A DNA stretch of 64,000 nucleotides from Micromonospora sp. WMMD882. GTDB taxonomy: Bacteria; Actinomycetota; Actinomycetes; Mycobacteriales; Micromonosporaceae. The stretch is from contig NZ_CP114903.1 of assembly GCF_027497255.1 (NCBI RefSeq), forward strand, positions 4,898,001 through 4,962,000, in the 5' to 3' direction. The notes beneath the pieces are model-generated. The model worked only from the letters and a program-made list of their open reading frames with translations. It had not been told where the DNA came from and did not search any database. The translations under genes were made by a program, and so were the position numbers. Below are positions 40,979-49,714 of this stretch, piece by piece; position 1 is the stretch's first letter, and the number at the start of each line of letters is the position of its first letter.

Positions 40979-42556
40979 TCAGGAAACGAGGGCGTCGGCC
41001 GCCGCCGGAAGCGGCGTGACCCCCTTGATCAGGTCGGCTGCCTTCTCGGCGATGGCGATGACCGCCGCGTTCGGGTTGCCGCGTACCAGCGTCGGCATGA
41101 CGGACGCGTCGACCACCCGCAGCCCGTCCACCCCCGACAGCCGCAGGTCCGCGTCGACGACCGAGCCCATGGCGCAGGTGCCGGCCGGGTGGTAGATCGA
41201 GTGCGCGTACTGGCGGATGTAGGCCCGCAGGTCCGCGTCGGACTCGGACGCCGGGGGCTCGTGCATGCCCTCCGTGTACGGGGCCAGCGCCTTCTGCCGG
41301 GCGATCTCCGTGCCCATCCGGGTGGCGACGATCGCCGCCCGCATGTCCTCCTCCTCGGCGAAGTAGTTGTGCCTGATCTTCGGCTTGGCGGTGGGGTCGT
41401 CGGAGGCGAGCATGACCCAGCCCCGGCTGCGCGGGGTGAGCATCGACGGCCCGTACGAGAAGGAGTGGTGGGTGGGGGTGCCGAGGCCGCTGTCGGCGAA
41501 CATGACCGGCGCGCCCAGGTACTCGACGTCCGGCGCGGGCAGGTCGTCGGAGGTGCGGGCGAACCCGCCCGACTCCGGGCCGTTGGAGGTCAGCATCCCC
41601 CGGCCCTCCTCCATGAAGAGCTTGAGGTTGGCCGGGTCGCCGGCGGTGAGCAGGCTGATCGGGTGCGGGTGGGTGTAGACCAGCGGCACCAGCGCGTGGT
41701 CCTGGAGGTTCTGGCCGACCATCGGGGCGTCCAGCACGACCGGGATGCCCAGCGCGGACAGCAGGGCCGCCGGGCCGACGCCGGAGAGCATCAGCAGGTG
41801 CGGGCTGTGGTACGCGCCGGCGGAGAGGACCACCTCGCGTTCGGCCCGCAGCACCACCTCGTCGTCCAGTCGCCGCCCGACCACCCCGACCGCCCGGCCG
41901 TCCTCGATGAGGATCCGGAGCACCTGCACGTTCGTCTCGACCGTCAGGTTGGGTCGGTCCAGCACCGGGTGCAGGAAGGCCGTCGCGCAGCTCTCCCGCC
42001 GCCCGTTGCGCTGGTTGACCTGGAAGAAGCCGAAGCCGTCCTGGCTGCCGGCGTTGAAGTCGTCGTTGACCTGGTGGCCGGCCTCGGCGGCGGCCTCGAC
42101 GAACGCCGCCGACATGGGGTTGCGGGACCGGCCGTCGGCGACCGACAGCGGGCCACCGACGCCGTGGTAGGCCGACGCGCCCCGCTCGTTGTCCTCGGAC
42201 CGCTTGAAGTACGGCAGCAGCTCGTCGTACGACCAGCCCGGCTGCCCCCAGGAGTCGAAGTCGAGCCGGTTGCCCCGGATGTACACCATCGTGTTGATCG
42301 AGCTGGTGCCGCCCAGCACCCGGCCCCGGGGCAGGTACACCCGCCGACGGTCCAGGTGCGGCTCCTCGTGGGTGTCGAGGTCCCAGTCCAGCCGGGTCCG
42401 GAAGAGCCTGCCGAACGCGGCCGGCACGTGGATGTTGGGTTCGCTGTCGACCGGCCCGGCCTCGACCAGGCACACCCGTACCGAGGGGTCCTCGGTCAGT
42501 CGCGCGGCGAGCACGGAGCCGGCCGACCCGGCGCCGACGATGACGTAGTCGTACAT
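40979..42556 (-). CDS. GMC-family FAD oxidoreductase
   Basis: A 525-residue glucose-methanol-choline oxidoreductase. It has the FAD-binding YDYVIVGAGSAGSVLAARLTED, the GMC signature PRGRVLGGTSSINTMVYIRG, and the C-terminal active site with His in YHPAGTCAMG and Asn in RGNPNAAV. It would oxidise a primary or secondary alcohol to aldehyde or ketone. Start ATG 42556 is preceded by GGAGGATTG; the open frame extends further but the fold begins here. It lies downstream of a hairpin that follows the SnoaL gene, so it may be expressed from its own promoter or by readthrough. Confidence 0.92.
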   Translation of the reverse strand: MYDYVIVGAGSAGSVLAARLTEDPSVRVCLVEAGPVDSEPNIHVPAAFGRLFRTRLDWDLDTHEEPHLDRRRVYLPRGRVLGGTSSINTMVYIRGNRLDFDSWGQPGWSYDELLPYFKRSEDNERGASAYHGVGGPLSVADGRSRNPMSAAFVEAAAEAGHQVNDDFNAGSQDGFGFFQVNQRNGRRESCATAFLHPVLDRPNLTVETNVQVLRILIEDGRAVGVVGRRLDDEVVLRAEREVVLSAGAYHSPHLLMLSGVGPAALLSALGIPVVLDAPMVGQNLQDHALVPLVYTHPHPISLLTAGDPANLKLFMEEGRGMLTSNGPESGGFARTSDDLPAPDVEYLGAPVMFADSGLGTPTHHSFSYGPSMLTPRSRGWVMLASDDPTAKPKIRHNYFAEEEDMRAAIVATRMGTEIARQKALAPYTEGMHEPPASESDADLRAYIRQYAHSIYHPAGTCAMGSVVDADLRLSGVDGLRVVDASVMPTLVRGNPNAAVIAIAEKAADLIKGVTPLPAAADALVS

Positions 42557-42675
42557 CAATCCTCCTGGGGTTGTTGACGCGGCGGCCGTCCGCCGCGGGG
42601 TCCGCCGGTTCCTGCGCATCGCGCCGCTGGGCCCGCCCGACGGCGGACCCAGCAGGTCGTACGGTGGTGCGCCGG

Positions 42676-42715
42676 CCGGGGGCGGGGGCCGACCGGGGCC
42701 GGCCCCCGCCCCCGG
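42676..42715 (-). terminator. Hairpin after the SnoaL-like gene
   Basis: A perfect 15-bp stem, CCGGGGGCGGGGGCC / GGCCCCCGCCCCCGG, with a 10-base loop, directly following the SnoaL stop on the minus strand. Confidence 0.75.
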
Positions 42716-43195
42716 TCAGCCGGAGATCGGGCTGCTCTGGTGCGACACCAGCCGCAGCTCACCGGAGGGCTGACGGGCGATGACCCAGGTGGCCCGGATC
42801 CGCCGCTCGGCGGGGATCTCGGACTCACCGGAGAACATGATCCCGCCCTCGGTGACCGCCAGCGCGACGTCCTCCTTGAGGAACCGGAGGACGACCGGCC
42901 AGCCCTTGACCGAGGCGCCCTTGTAGGCGCCCGCGAAGCCGTTCCGCATGAAGTCGCGGATCTGCTCCCGGCTGGTGAGCTGCGTGTCCTGCATGAGCAG
43001 GCTGCCGTTGTCGGCGAAGGTGTCCGCGAACGCGTCGGCGTCGTTTGTCGCCCAGGCCGCCTGGATCCGCATCGCGACGGTCAGGACGGCCTTCTCGTCC
43101 GGGGCGGTGAAGCCCCGGTAGTAGGAGGTGTCCTCGGCCACCCCGGCGGCGGCGAGATGCGCGGACGCATCCCCCCAGGACGTGGTCGTACCCAT
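42716..43195 (-). CDS. SgcJ/EcaC-type SnoaL-like protein (paralogue 1)
   Basis: A 159-residue NTF2-fold protein: YYRGFTAPDEKAVLTVAMRIQAAWATNDADAFADTFADNGSLLMQDTQLTSREQIRDFMRNGFAGAYKG, ending ATWVIARQPSGELRLVSHQSSP. The fold resembles polyketide cyclases and SgcJ-type proteins of enediyne and anthracycline loci; the function is probably cyclisation, oxidation support or product binding. I prefer ATG 43195 over 43201 because GGAG is then nine bases away. It follows the identical-copy gene A by 20 bases and is clearly diverged from it. Confidence 0.88.
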   Translation of the reverse strand: MGTTTSWGDASAHLAAAGVAEDTSYYRGFTAPDEKAVLTVAMRIQAAWATNDADAFADTFADNGSLLMQDTQLTSREQIRDFMRNGFAGAYKGASVKGWPVVLRFLKEDVALAVTEGGIMFSGESEIPAERRIRATWVIARQPSGELRLVSHQSSPISG

Positions 43196-43214
43196 GGTCA
43201 TCGTCTCCTCGGAT

Positions 43215-43892
43215 GTCACCAGCGGAGGGTGGCGCCGGCGCCGCGGGGGCTGTTCTGGTAGCCGGCGAGTTGCCACTGGCCGTTGGTCTTGACGCAGATC
43301 CAGGTGGAGCGGACGGCGAGTTCGTCGGCGATGTCGGTCTCGCCGGCGGCGAGGATGCCGCCGTGGGTGCGCAGGAGGGCGACGTCGTCGCCGACGAAGC
43401 GCACGTCGACGGGGCGGCCGGTGACGCCGGTGCCCTTGAAGGGGCCGGCGTAGGCGGCGGCCATGAAGGCGTGGATCTCCTCGCGGCCCTGCTTGAGGAC
43501 GTCGCCGGGGAGGATGAGGATGCCGTCGTCGGTGAAGACGTCGGCGACGCCCTGGGCGTCGTTGCGGGCCCACGCGGCGACCAGGCGCAGGGGGACGCTG
43601 AGGGCTTCCTTCTCCTTGTCGCTGGTGAACTCGCCGTAGTAGGCGTCCAGGTCGGGACGCTGTTCGGTAGCGGTGCCTGTGGACATGGGGGTCTCCTTCT
43701 TTCCCGCGCCGGGGGGTGTGTGCCGGCCGGCGGGGTGTGACATCAGGGCCTCGTCGGGCTCTGGACCACTTCATCCTCTGTCGCGACGCGACGCCGTTGC
43801 ATCTCTGTCGTTGCGGCGTCCCACCGGCGTCACCACCCCGGCGTCCCACCGGCGCCACCACCCCGGCGTCCCACCAGCGCCACCACCGACCG
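43215..43892. repeat. Long inverted repeat, arm A (678 bp)
   Basis: Reverse complement of 47128-47830, identical apart from one 25-bp unit missing from the minisatellite (three copies here, 43815-43889; four in arm B). Identity was judged by comparing translations in three frames and base-reading both ends. The arm includes a whole SgcJ-like gene and its upstream DNA, and ends exactly at its stop codon. Confidence 0.93.
43216..43686 (-). CDS. SgcJ/EcaC-type SnoaL-like protein, identical copy A
   Basis: A 156-residue NTF2-fold protein: DAYYGEFTSDKEKEALSVPLRLVAAWARNDAQGVADVFTDDGILILPG, then FMAAAYAGPFKGTGVTGRPVDVRFVGDDVALLRTHGG, ending WQLAGYQNSPRGAGATLRW. Its amino-acid sequence is identical to the gene at 47359-47829. 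The start ATG has GAAGGAG at good distance. It heads a bicistron with the diverged paralogue downstream. The family occurs with enediyne and type II polyketide clusters; no catalytic role can be assigned from the sequence alone. Confidence 0.93.
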   Translation of the reverse strand: MSTGTATEQRPDLDAYYGEFTSDKEKEALSVPLRLVAAWARNDAQGVADVFTDDGILILPGDVLKQGREEIHAFMAAAYAGPFKGTGVTGRPVDVRFVGDDVALLRTHGGILAAGETDIADELAVRSTWICVKTNGQWQLAGYQNSPRGAGATLRW

Positions 43893-43925
43893 CCCACGGA
43901 CGGGTCCGCCGGCCGGCGGCGGCGC

Positions 43926-44948
43926 TCACCACGAGACGACGGCCCGGAACCGCACGTCGCCCCCGGCCACCCGGTCCACCGCGGTGGGCAGGTCGTCGGG
44001 CTTGACCACCTCGACCATCGGCGTGCAGCGGCCGGCCGCGACCAGGCGCAGCGCCTCCACCAGGTCGGGGAGTCCGTTGTGGGTGGTGCCGATGATCCGG
44101 TGCCGTTGGGCGAAGAACGGTCGGCCCCGTTCGGGGGCCAGGTCGAACCCACCGGGGGCGTCCAGGCCGGCGAGCACGAGCCGCCCGTCCACCCGCAGTC
44201 CGCGCAGACTGTCCGAGGCGGCCCGGTACGAGCTGGCGGTGACCAGGACGACGTCCGCGCCGCCGGCGTCCCGCAGCTGCGCGCCGTCGCCGACGACGAG
44301 GTCCGCGCCGAGCTGGCGGGCCACCTCCCGTTTGTCGGGGGAGCGGGTGACCGCCACCGTCTCGAAGCCGCAGGCGCTGGCGTACTGCACCGCCAGGTGG
44401 CCCAGCGCGCCGATGCCGAGCACCGCGACGCGCTCGTGCGGGCGCGGGTCCGCCTGCCGCAGCGCGCCCCACGCGGTGTAGCCGGCGCACATCACCGGCG
44501 CGGCCAGCTCGTACGGCAGGTCGTCGGGGAGCAGGACGGTCGCCGCGGCCTCGGCCACGACGTACTCGGCCTGCCCGCCCGGCACGCTGAACCCGAGGGT
44601 GCGCGGCGCGGCGCAGTTGAGCGCGGTCTGCCCGGTCAGCGGGCGTTGCAGCCGGCAGTACGCGCAGCGCCCGCACGCCCCCTGCACCCAGGTCGCGCCG
44701 ACCCGGTCGCCGACCTGACGGGAGGTGACGCCCGGGCCGACCGCGACGACCTCGCCGACCGGCTCGTGGCCGGGCACGGCCGGGTCGGCGCCGGGGAACG
44801 GCAGCGCCCCCCGGGACGCCAGGACGTCGTTGACGCAGATGCTGCTGGCGCGTACCCGGATCAGCACGGCCCCCGGGCCGGGCCGGGGCACGGGCAGCTC
44901 CCGTACCTCCCACCCGGCCCCGACCCCGGGCAGCACCGCGGCCCGCAT
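43926..44948 (-). CDS. Zinc-dependent alcohol dehydrogenase (MDR family)
   Basis: A 340-residue NAD(P)-dependent dehydrogenase. Catalytic zinc ligands are Cys in SICVND and His-Glu in GHEPVGEV. The structural zinc lobe has Cys in CGRCAYCRLQRPLTGQTALNC. The Rossmann part is VAVLGIGALGHLAVQYA. It oxidises or reduces a hydroxyl/ketone of a biosynthetic or general substrate. It lies inside the segment bracketed by the inverted repeats. The gap to the upstream membrane protein gene is 23 bases, so both may form one transcript. Confidence 0.92.
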   Translation of the reverse strand: MRAAVLPGVGAGWEVRELPVPRPGPGAVLIRVRASSICVNDVLASRGALPFPGADPAVPGHEPVGEVVAVGPGVTSRQVGDRVGATWVQGACGRCAYCRLQRPLTGQTALNCAAPRTLGFSVPGGQAEYVVAEAAATVLLPDDLPYELAAPVMCAGYTAWGALRQADPRPHERVAVLGIGALGHLAVQYASACGFETVAVTRSPDKREVARQLGADLVVGDGAQLRDAGGADVVLVTASSYRAASDSLRGLRVDGRLVLAGLDAPGGFDLAPERGRPFFAQRHRIIGTTHNGLPDLVEALRLVAAGRCTPMVEVVKPDDLPTAVDRVAGGDVRFRAVVSW

Positions 44949-44971
44949 GACGCCGTCGGGCGGGCCGGCGC

Positions 44972-45724
44972 TCACCGGACGACCAGACCGGTCCGCTTCC
45001 GCTCCAGGCCGGTACGGCCGCGGCGGGCGCTCCACTCCAGGTACCACTGGGCGATCAGCAGGTTGAGCACGATGCCGATCCAGCTCGCCGTCTCCAGCAG
45101 GAGCGGGAACGACGACGGGTCCCAGCCGGGCAGGTGCGGGATGGTCAGCACCATCACCCGGCCCTCGATGATCTGGAGGCAGAGCGCGAAGCTGTAGATC
45201 ATGAATCGGCGGTGCTCCTCGAACCGGCGCTGCCGGGCCATCCGCCAGCCCCACAGCGAGGTGCCCAGCCACAGCAGACCACCGATGACGTTGCCGGCCG
45301 GGCCCATCGCGAACGGCACGATGGCCAGCGCCGCGATGGTCGACGGGATGACGCCGACGACGATGTAGACGCGGCCCATGTACCGGTGCAGCGCCGGGAA
45401 CCGGCGGCGGAACGCCGGCCACACCTGGAACGGCACCGTGGCCATCGCCACCGTCCCGGAGATCACGTGCGCGACGAGGAAGCCGTAGTGCCACGGGATG
45501 TCGTGCCGCAGGTTGGGCAGCCGGGCCTGGGCCGGGTCGAGCGTCAGGTACGGCGGCACGAACATGAAGATGAACAGGTAGGCGAGGATGGCGCCGGGCA
45601 GGAACCACGGGCGACGCCACCACGACCGCCGGGGCGGGGTGTCTCCCGACGCCGGGGCGTCCCGGCCAACCGGCTCCGCCGGTTCCTGTTCGGCGGAGGC
45701 TTCCGTCAATGGGGAGTGAGTCAC
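44972..45724 (-). CDS. DUF2306 membrane protein
   Basis: A 250-residue integral membrane protein with about seven helices: WFLPGAILAYLFIFMFVPPYL, WHYGFLVAHVISGTVAMATVPFQVW, HRYMGRVYIVVGVIPSTIAALAIVPFAMGP, and others. Conserved His (HYGFLVAH, HRYMGR, HRRFMIYS) are typical of DUF2306 and could bind heme, but no function is known. I place the start at GTG 45724, after CAGGGGGC, rather than the TTG six codons earlier. It is in the segment between the inverted repeats. Confidence 0.82.
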   Translation of the reverse strand: MTHSPLTEASAEQEPAEPVGRDAPASGDTPPRRSWWRRPWFLPGAILAYLFIFMFVPPYLTLDPAQARLPNLRHDIPWHYGFLVAHVISGTVAMATVPFQVWPAFRRRFPALHRYMGRVYIVVGVIPSTIAALAIVPFAMGPAGNVIGGLLWLGTSLWGWRMARQRRFEEHRRFMIYSFALCLQIIEGRVMVLTIPHLPGWDPSSFPLLLETASWIGIVLNLLIAQWYLEWSARRGRTGLERKRTGLVVR

Positions 45725-46094
45725 GCTTGCCCCCTGAGGCAATCAATACGGGCTGGTCACCGCGGTTTTCCGGCGGCTCATCAAGGATGACGAGGGTGCC
45801 GGCCGCACACGCCTTCCAGATTGCTCGACTTGACCTCGCGGCAGGACTGTTCTACGGCGAAAGGTAGTTTTCGCGCATCCTGTTGGTATTGACGTTTCCC
45901 CCTGCCCGTGATGCGATTTCGGCCACGGAGAACCGGTGGGCCCGGCGTGCCGATCATTCGGCCGTGCCGTCGGCGGCCCGCCGCCCCGCCCGGCCGCGCC
46001 GGGAGACGGGCGTCCGGACAGAAAGGATCTGACCGATGCACGAGACGATTGCCCTTCCCACAGGATGTGCCGGCCGACCGGGCGGTGACCCGGT
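45725..46094. other. Divergent promoter region (370 bases)
   Basis: It separates the DUF2306/alcohol dehydrogenase pair (-) from the epoxide-hydrolase-like gene (+). The part 45.83-45.92 kb is less GC-rich than its surroundings. No clear consensus promoter or operator seen. Confidence 0.5.
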
Positions 46095-47084
46095 ATGAGG
46101 GCGCGACGGGGTCTGGTCGCCGCCGCGACCGCCGTGGCCGCCCTGCTGCTCCTGCCCGGCGCCGCGCCGGTCCTCGCCGAGCCCCAGGGGCACGGCCCGA
46201 GCCGGCCGGGCCCGTCGTTCACGCACGGCAGGGTCGCCGTCGACGGCGGCGCGCTGCACTACGTCCGGACGGGCTCCGGGCCGCCCCTGGTGCTGCTGCA
46301 CGGCTGGCCGGAGACCTGGTGGTCGTGGCGGCACGTGATGCCGGAGCTGGCCCGCGAGCACACCGTCATCGCGTTCGACCTGCCCGGCCTGGGTGACTCC
46401 ACGGTGCCGTCCGACGGGTACGACAAGGCGACCACCGCCCGCCGGATCCGGCAGGCCGTGCACGCGCTCGGCTTCCGGCAGATCGAGCTGATGGGCCACG
46501 ACGTCGGCGCGTTGGTGGCGTACCCGTACGCGCGGGACTTCCCGGACGAGGTGACCCGGGTGGCCGTGGTGGAGTCCCCGCTGCTGGGCTTCGGCCTGGA
46601 GGACTTCTACGGGCGGAGCTGGCACTTCCTGTTCAACTCCAGCCCCGCGCCGATCCCCGAGAAGATCATGGACAACGAGGACGTCCCGACGTACCTCGGG
46701 ATGATGTTCGACCGCACCTACAAGCCGGAGGCGTTGGACCGGAAGCGGTACTTCGCCGCGTACGCGAACCCGGCGAAGCGGACCGCCGGGTACGAGTACT
46801 ACCGGGCGTTCGCCGCCGACGCCGCCGAGAACCAGGCCAAGGCGGCGGCGAACCGGCTCACCATGCCGGTGCTGGCCGTCGGCGGCCAGTACCAGTTCGG
46901 TCCGCTGGTCGGCACCTCCTTCGCCCAGGTCGCCGACGACGTGCGGACGGCGATCGTGCCCGAGGCCGGGCACTACCCCGCCGAGGAGAACCCGCAGTTC
47001 ACCGCGGCCTGCGCGAACCTCTTCTTCGGCGCGACCCCGCCCGGCCAGCCGACCCCGCCGGACCTGGCCGCCTGCGCGCCCTGA
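46095..47084 (+). CDS. Exported epoxide-hydrolase-like alpha/beta hydrolase
   Basis: A 329-residue protein with a signal peptide (MRARRGLVAAATAVAALLLLP, cleavage near residue 28). The core has the oxyanion HGWPETWWSW, nucleophile Asp in MGHDVGALVA, and the Asp/His relay with His in PEAGHYPAEE. The Asp nucleophile and HGWPE points to epoxide hydrolase or haloalkane-type chemistry rather than esterase. An exported epoxide hydrolase in a product locus could be protective. It lies inside the inverted-repeat segment, transcribed opposite to the two genes left of it. Confidence 0.88.
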   Translation: MRARRGLVAAATAVAALLLLPGAAPVLAEPQGHGPSRPGPSFTHGRVAVDGGALHYVRTGSGPPLVLLHGWPETWWSWRHVMPELAREHTVIAFDLPGLGDSTVPSDGYDKATTARRIRQAVHALGFRQIELMGHDVGALVAYPYARDFPDEVTRVAVVESPLLGFGLEDFYGRSWHFLFNSSPAPIPEKIMDNEDVPTYLGMMFDRTYKPEALDRKRYFAAYANPAKRTAGYEYYRAFAADAAENQAKAAANRLTMPVLAVGGQYQFGPLVGTSFAQVADDVRTAIVPEAGHYPAEENPQFTAACANLFFGATPPGQPTPPDLAACAP

Positions 47085-47127
47085 CGTCCCGTCGGGCCGG
47101 CCGCCCGGGCTCCCGGGGCGGTCGGCC

Positions 47128-47830
47128 CGGTCGGTGGTGGCGCTGGTGGGACGCCGGGGTGGTGGCGCTGGTGGGACGCCGGGGTGGTGGCGCCGGTGGG
47201 ACGCCGGGGTGGTGACGCCGGTGGGACGCCGCAACGACAGAGATGCAACGGCGTCGCGTCGCGACAGAGGATGAAGTGGTCCAGAGCCCGACGAGGCCCT
47301 GATGTCACACCCCGCCGGCCGGCACACACCCCCCGGCGCGGGAAAGAAGGAGACCCCCATGTCCACAGGCACCGCTACCGAACAGCGTCCCGACCTGGAC
47401 GCCTACTACGGCGAGTTCACCAGCGACAAGGAGAAGGAAGCCCTCAGCGTCCCCCTGCGCCTGGTCGCCGCGTGGGCCCGCAACGACGCCCAGGGCGTCG
47501 CCGACGTCTTCACCGACGACGGCATCCTCATCCTCCCCGGCGACGTCCTCAAGCAGGGCCGCGAGGAGATCCACGCCTTCATGGCCGCCGCCTACGCCGG
47601 CCCCTTCAAGGGCACCGGCGTCACCGGCCGCCCCGTCGACGTGCGCTTCGTCGGCGACGACGTCGCCCTCCTGCGCACCCACGGCGGCATCCTCGCCGCC
47701 GGCGAGACCGACATCGCCGACGAACTCGCCGTCCGCTCCACCTGGATCTGCGTCAAGACCAACGGCCAGTGGCAACTCGCCGGCTACCAGAACAGCCCCC
47801 GCGGCGCCGGCGCCACCCTCCGCTGGTGAC
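47128..47830. repeat. Long inverted repeat, arm B (703 bp)
   Basis: Reverse complement of arm A, with one additional 25-bp unit (four units from 47131 to 47230). It contains the second copy of the SgcJ-like gene and diverges from arm A just after its stop codon. Confidence 0.93.
47359..47829 (+). CDS. SgcJ/EcaC-type SnoaL-like protein, identical copy B
   Basis: A 156-residue NTF2-fold protein, residue-for-residue the same as copy A at 43216-43686, with the same GAAGGAG start context. It is followed after 49 bases by a different, diverged paralogue, so copies A and B each head an independent bicistron pointing away from the shared central segment. Such identity between neighbours indicates either a very recent duplication or ongoing gene conversion. 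Confidence 0.93.
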   Translation: MSTGTATEQRPDLDAYYGEFTSDKEKEALSVPLRLVAAWARNDAQGVADVFTDDGILILPGDVLKQGREEIHAFMAAAYAGPFKGTGVTGRPVDVRFVGDDVALLRTHGGILAAGETDIADELAVRSTWICVKTNGQWQLAGYQNSPRGAGATLRW

Positions 47831-47878
47831 CGGCCGGAGACGGCAACCCTCGACCCGTACCGAAGGGAGACAGGCCAG

Positions 47879-48334
47879 ATGACCAACAAGGCCGCTCAGC
47901 TCGTCACCGGCGCCAAGCAGTGGGCGTCCCACTACGGACGGTTCGCCAACGGTACGGAGGGCGCCGTGCTCACCGTGCCGCTGCGGGTCCGGGGCGCCTG
48001 GGGCAGCGGCGACGTGGACGCCATCGCGAACGTGTTCACCGACGACGGCAGCATGCTGATCGGTGACCGCCAGTTGCGGGGCCGCGAGGAGATCCGCTCG
48101 TACCTCGGTGAGCTGTTCCAGAGCGTCTACAAGGGCAGCCGGCTCGAAGAGGAGCCGGTCGAGATCAAGATGCTCACGCCCGACGTGGCGCTCGCCGTGA
48201 TGCAGGGCGGCGTCGTCCGCGAGGGCGAGTCGAACTACGCGCCCGAGAACGAGGTCCGCAGCACCTGGGTGGTCACCCGGGCCGACGGCGACTGGCGGCT
48301 GGTCTCCTACCAGTCCAGCCCGCTGCGCGGCTGA
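47879..48334 (+). CDS. SgcJ/EcaC-type SnoaL-like protein (paralogue 2)
   Basis: A 151-residue NTF2-fold protein: HYGRFANGTEGAVLTVPLRVRGAWGSGDVDAIANVFTDDGSMLIGDRQLRGREEIRSYLGELFQSVYKG, ending RSTWVVTRADGDWRLVSYQSSP. It is clearly homologous to the three others in the window, with the same segments in the same order. Ribosome site GAAGGGAGA. It probably forms a bicistron with copy B and possibly continues into the glycosyltransferase 60 bases downstream. Confidence 0.88.
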   Translation: MTNKAAQLVTGAKQWASHYGRFANGTEGAVLTVPLRVRGAWGSGDVDAIANVFTDDGSMLIGDRQLRGREEIRSYLGELFQSVYKGSRLEEEPVEIKMLTPDVALAVMQGGVVREGESNYAPENEVRSTWVVTRADGDWRLVSYQSSPLRG

Positions 48335-48394
48335 CGCTCCGCCCCCACCCCTGTCCCGTTCCACACCGCTCGTCACCTCACAAGGAGAGAATGC

Positions 48395-49714
48395 ATGCGA
48401 GTGATGCTCGCCGTCTGGCCGGCGATCGCCCACCTGTACCCGTCGGTCGCGTTGGGCTGGGCCCTGAAGTCCGCCGGCCACGAGGTGCGCGTGGTCTCCG
48501 GCCCAGCGGTCGCGGACGCCGTCACCAGGGCCGGCCTGACGGCGGTGTCGCTCGGCGACGACCTGCCGCCCACCATCGGCGCCGGCAGCGCCGAGATGCG
48601 CGGCCTGGCCCAGGAACGGTACGGCGACAGCGCCGAGGCGATGGGGTTGACCGACCCGGACGAGCGGTACCCGTGGGACTTCTTCCGCAACTACATGCTG
48701 CCGTGCGTGTGGAACTTCCACCCGGAGGACCCGGAGACGGCCGTCGCCGACTCCGGGGTCGAGCAGTTGGTGAAGCTCGCCGAGGGCTGGCAGCCGGATC
48801 TGATCATCTGGGAGCCGTGCTGGCCCTCGGCGGCGGTGGCGGCGAAGGTGGTGGGGGCGGCGCACGCCCGGCTGCTGTGGGGGCACGACATGTTCGCCTG
48901 GTCCCACGACCGCTGGGTGGCCAGCCGGGCCCTGCCGGGCTCGCCGCTCGGTGAGGACCCGGTCAGCGCCTACGTGCGCCCGATCGCGGAGCGGTACGGG
49001 TTCGACGTCGACGACGAGCTGAAGTTCGGGCAGTGGACGATCGACCCGACGCCGACCCCGATGCGGCTGCCCACCAGGCGTTCGGTGGTCTCGATGCGGT
49101 GGGAGCCGTACAACGGCGCGGCGGTGCTGCCCGAGTGGCTGTACGACGCGCCGACCCGGCCCCGGGTGGCGCTCTGCCTCGGCGCGTCCATGCGGGAGTT
49201 CGGCAAGGGCGCGGAGGATCTCGCCGCCGCGATCCACTCCCTGATCAGCGACATGTTCGACATGCTGGGCGACCTCGACGTCGAGGTGGTCGCCACCCTC
49301 AACGAGGCGCAGTTGAGCGGGGTCCGCCGGGTGCCGGACAACGTGCGGGTCATCGAGTACATCCCGCTCGACGTGCTGCTGCCGACCTGTTCGGCGTTCA
49401 TCCACCACGGTGGCGTGGGCACCTGGGCCGCGGCGGTGCCGTACCAGGTGCCGCAGGTCATCCCGGTGGAGATCTGGGGCATCGAGTCGCCGGTGACCGG
49501 GCCGTACATGGCGTCCCGGGGCGCCGGGATCGCGTTCAACCGGGCCGAGCAGTCGGTGGACGACATGCGCAAGCAGCTCCTCCAGGTGCTCCAGGACCCG
49601 TCGTACCGGGAGGGCGCGGCCCGGGTGCACCAGGACTGGCTGAGCATGCCCAGCCCGCACGACCTCGTGCCGATGCTGGAGCGGCTGACCGCGCACCACC
49701 GCAGCGGCTCCTGA
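48395..49714 (+). CDS. Activator-type macrolide glycosyltransferase (third)
   Basis: A 439-residue GT-B enzyme of the EryCIII/DesVII type: MRVMLAVWPAIAHLYPSVALGWALKSAGHEVRVVSGPAVADAV, LIIWEPCWPSAAVAAKVVGAAHARLLWGHD, DDELKFGQWTIDPTP, and donor-site HHGGVGTWAAAVPYQVPQVIPVEIWG and SRGAGIAF. It is similar in layout to the 32473-33756 enzyme, so two sugars (or two positions) may be handled. Ribosome site AAGGAGAGA. A 35-bp palindrome follows at 49762. Confidence 0.92.
   Translation: MRVMLAVWPAIAHLYPSVALGWALKSAGHEVRVVSGPAVADAVTRAGLTAVSLGDDLPPTIGAGSAEMRGLAQERYGDSAEAMGLTDPDERYPWDFFRNYMLPCVWNFHPEDPETAVADSGVEQLVKLAEGWQPDLIIWEPCWPSAAVAAKVVGAAHARLLWGHDMFAWSHDRWVASRALPGSPLGEDPVSAYVRPIAERYGFDVDDELKFGQWTIDPTPTPMRLPTRRSVVSMRWEPYNGAAVLPEWLYDAPTRPRVALCLGASMREFGKGAEDLAAAIHSLISDMFDMLGDLDVEVVATLNEAQLSGVRRVPDNVRVIEYIPLDVLLPTCSAFIHHGGVGTWAAAVPYQVPQVIPVEIWGIESPVTGPYMASRGAGIAFNRAEQSVDDMRKQLLQVLQDPSYREGAARVHQDWLSMPSPHDLVPMLERLTAHHRSGS

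Noticed and set aside
39833..42577. 914-residue open frame on the plus strand
   Set aside because: Antisense to the monooxygenase and GMC genes.
43215..47830. Composite transposon or insertion sequence
   Set aside because: Despite the inverted repeats there is no transposase, and the arms contain an ordinary gene ending at its stop codon.
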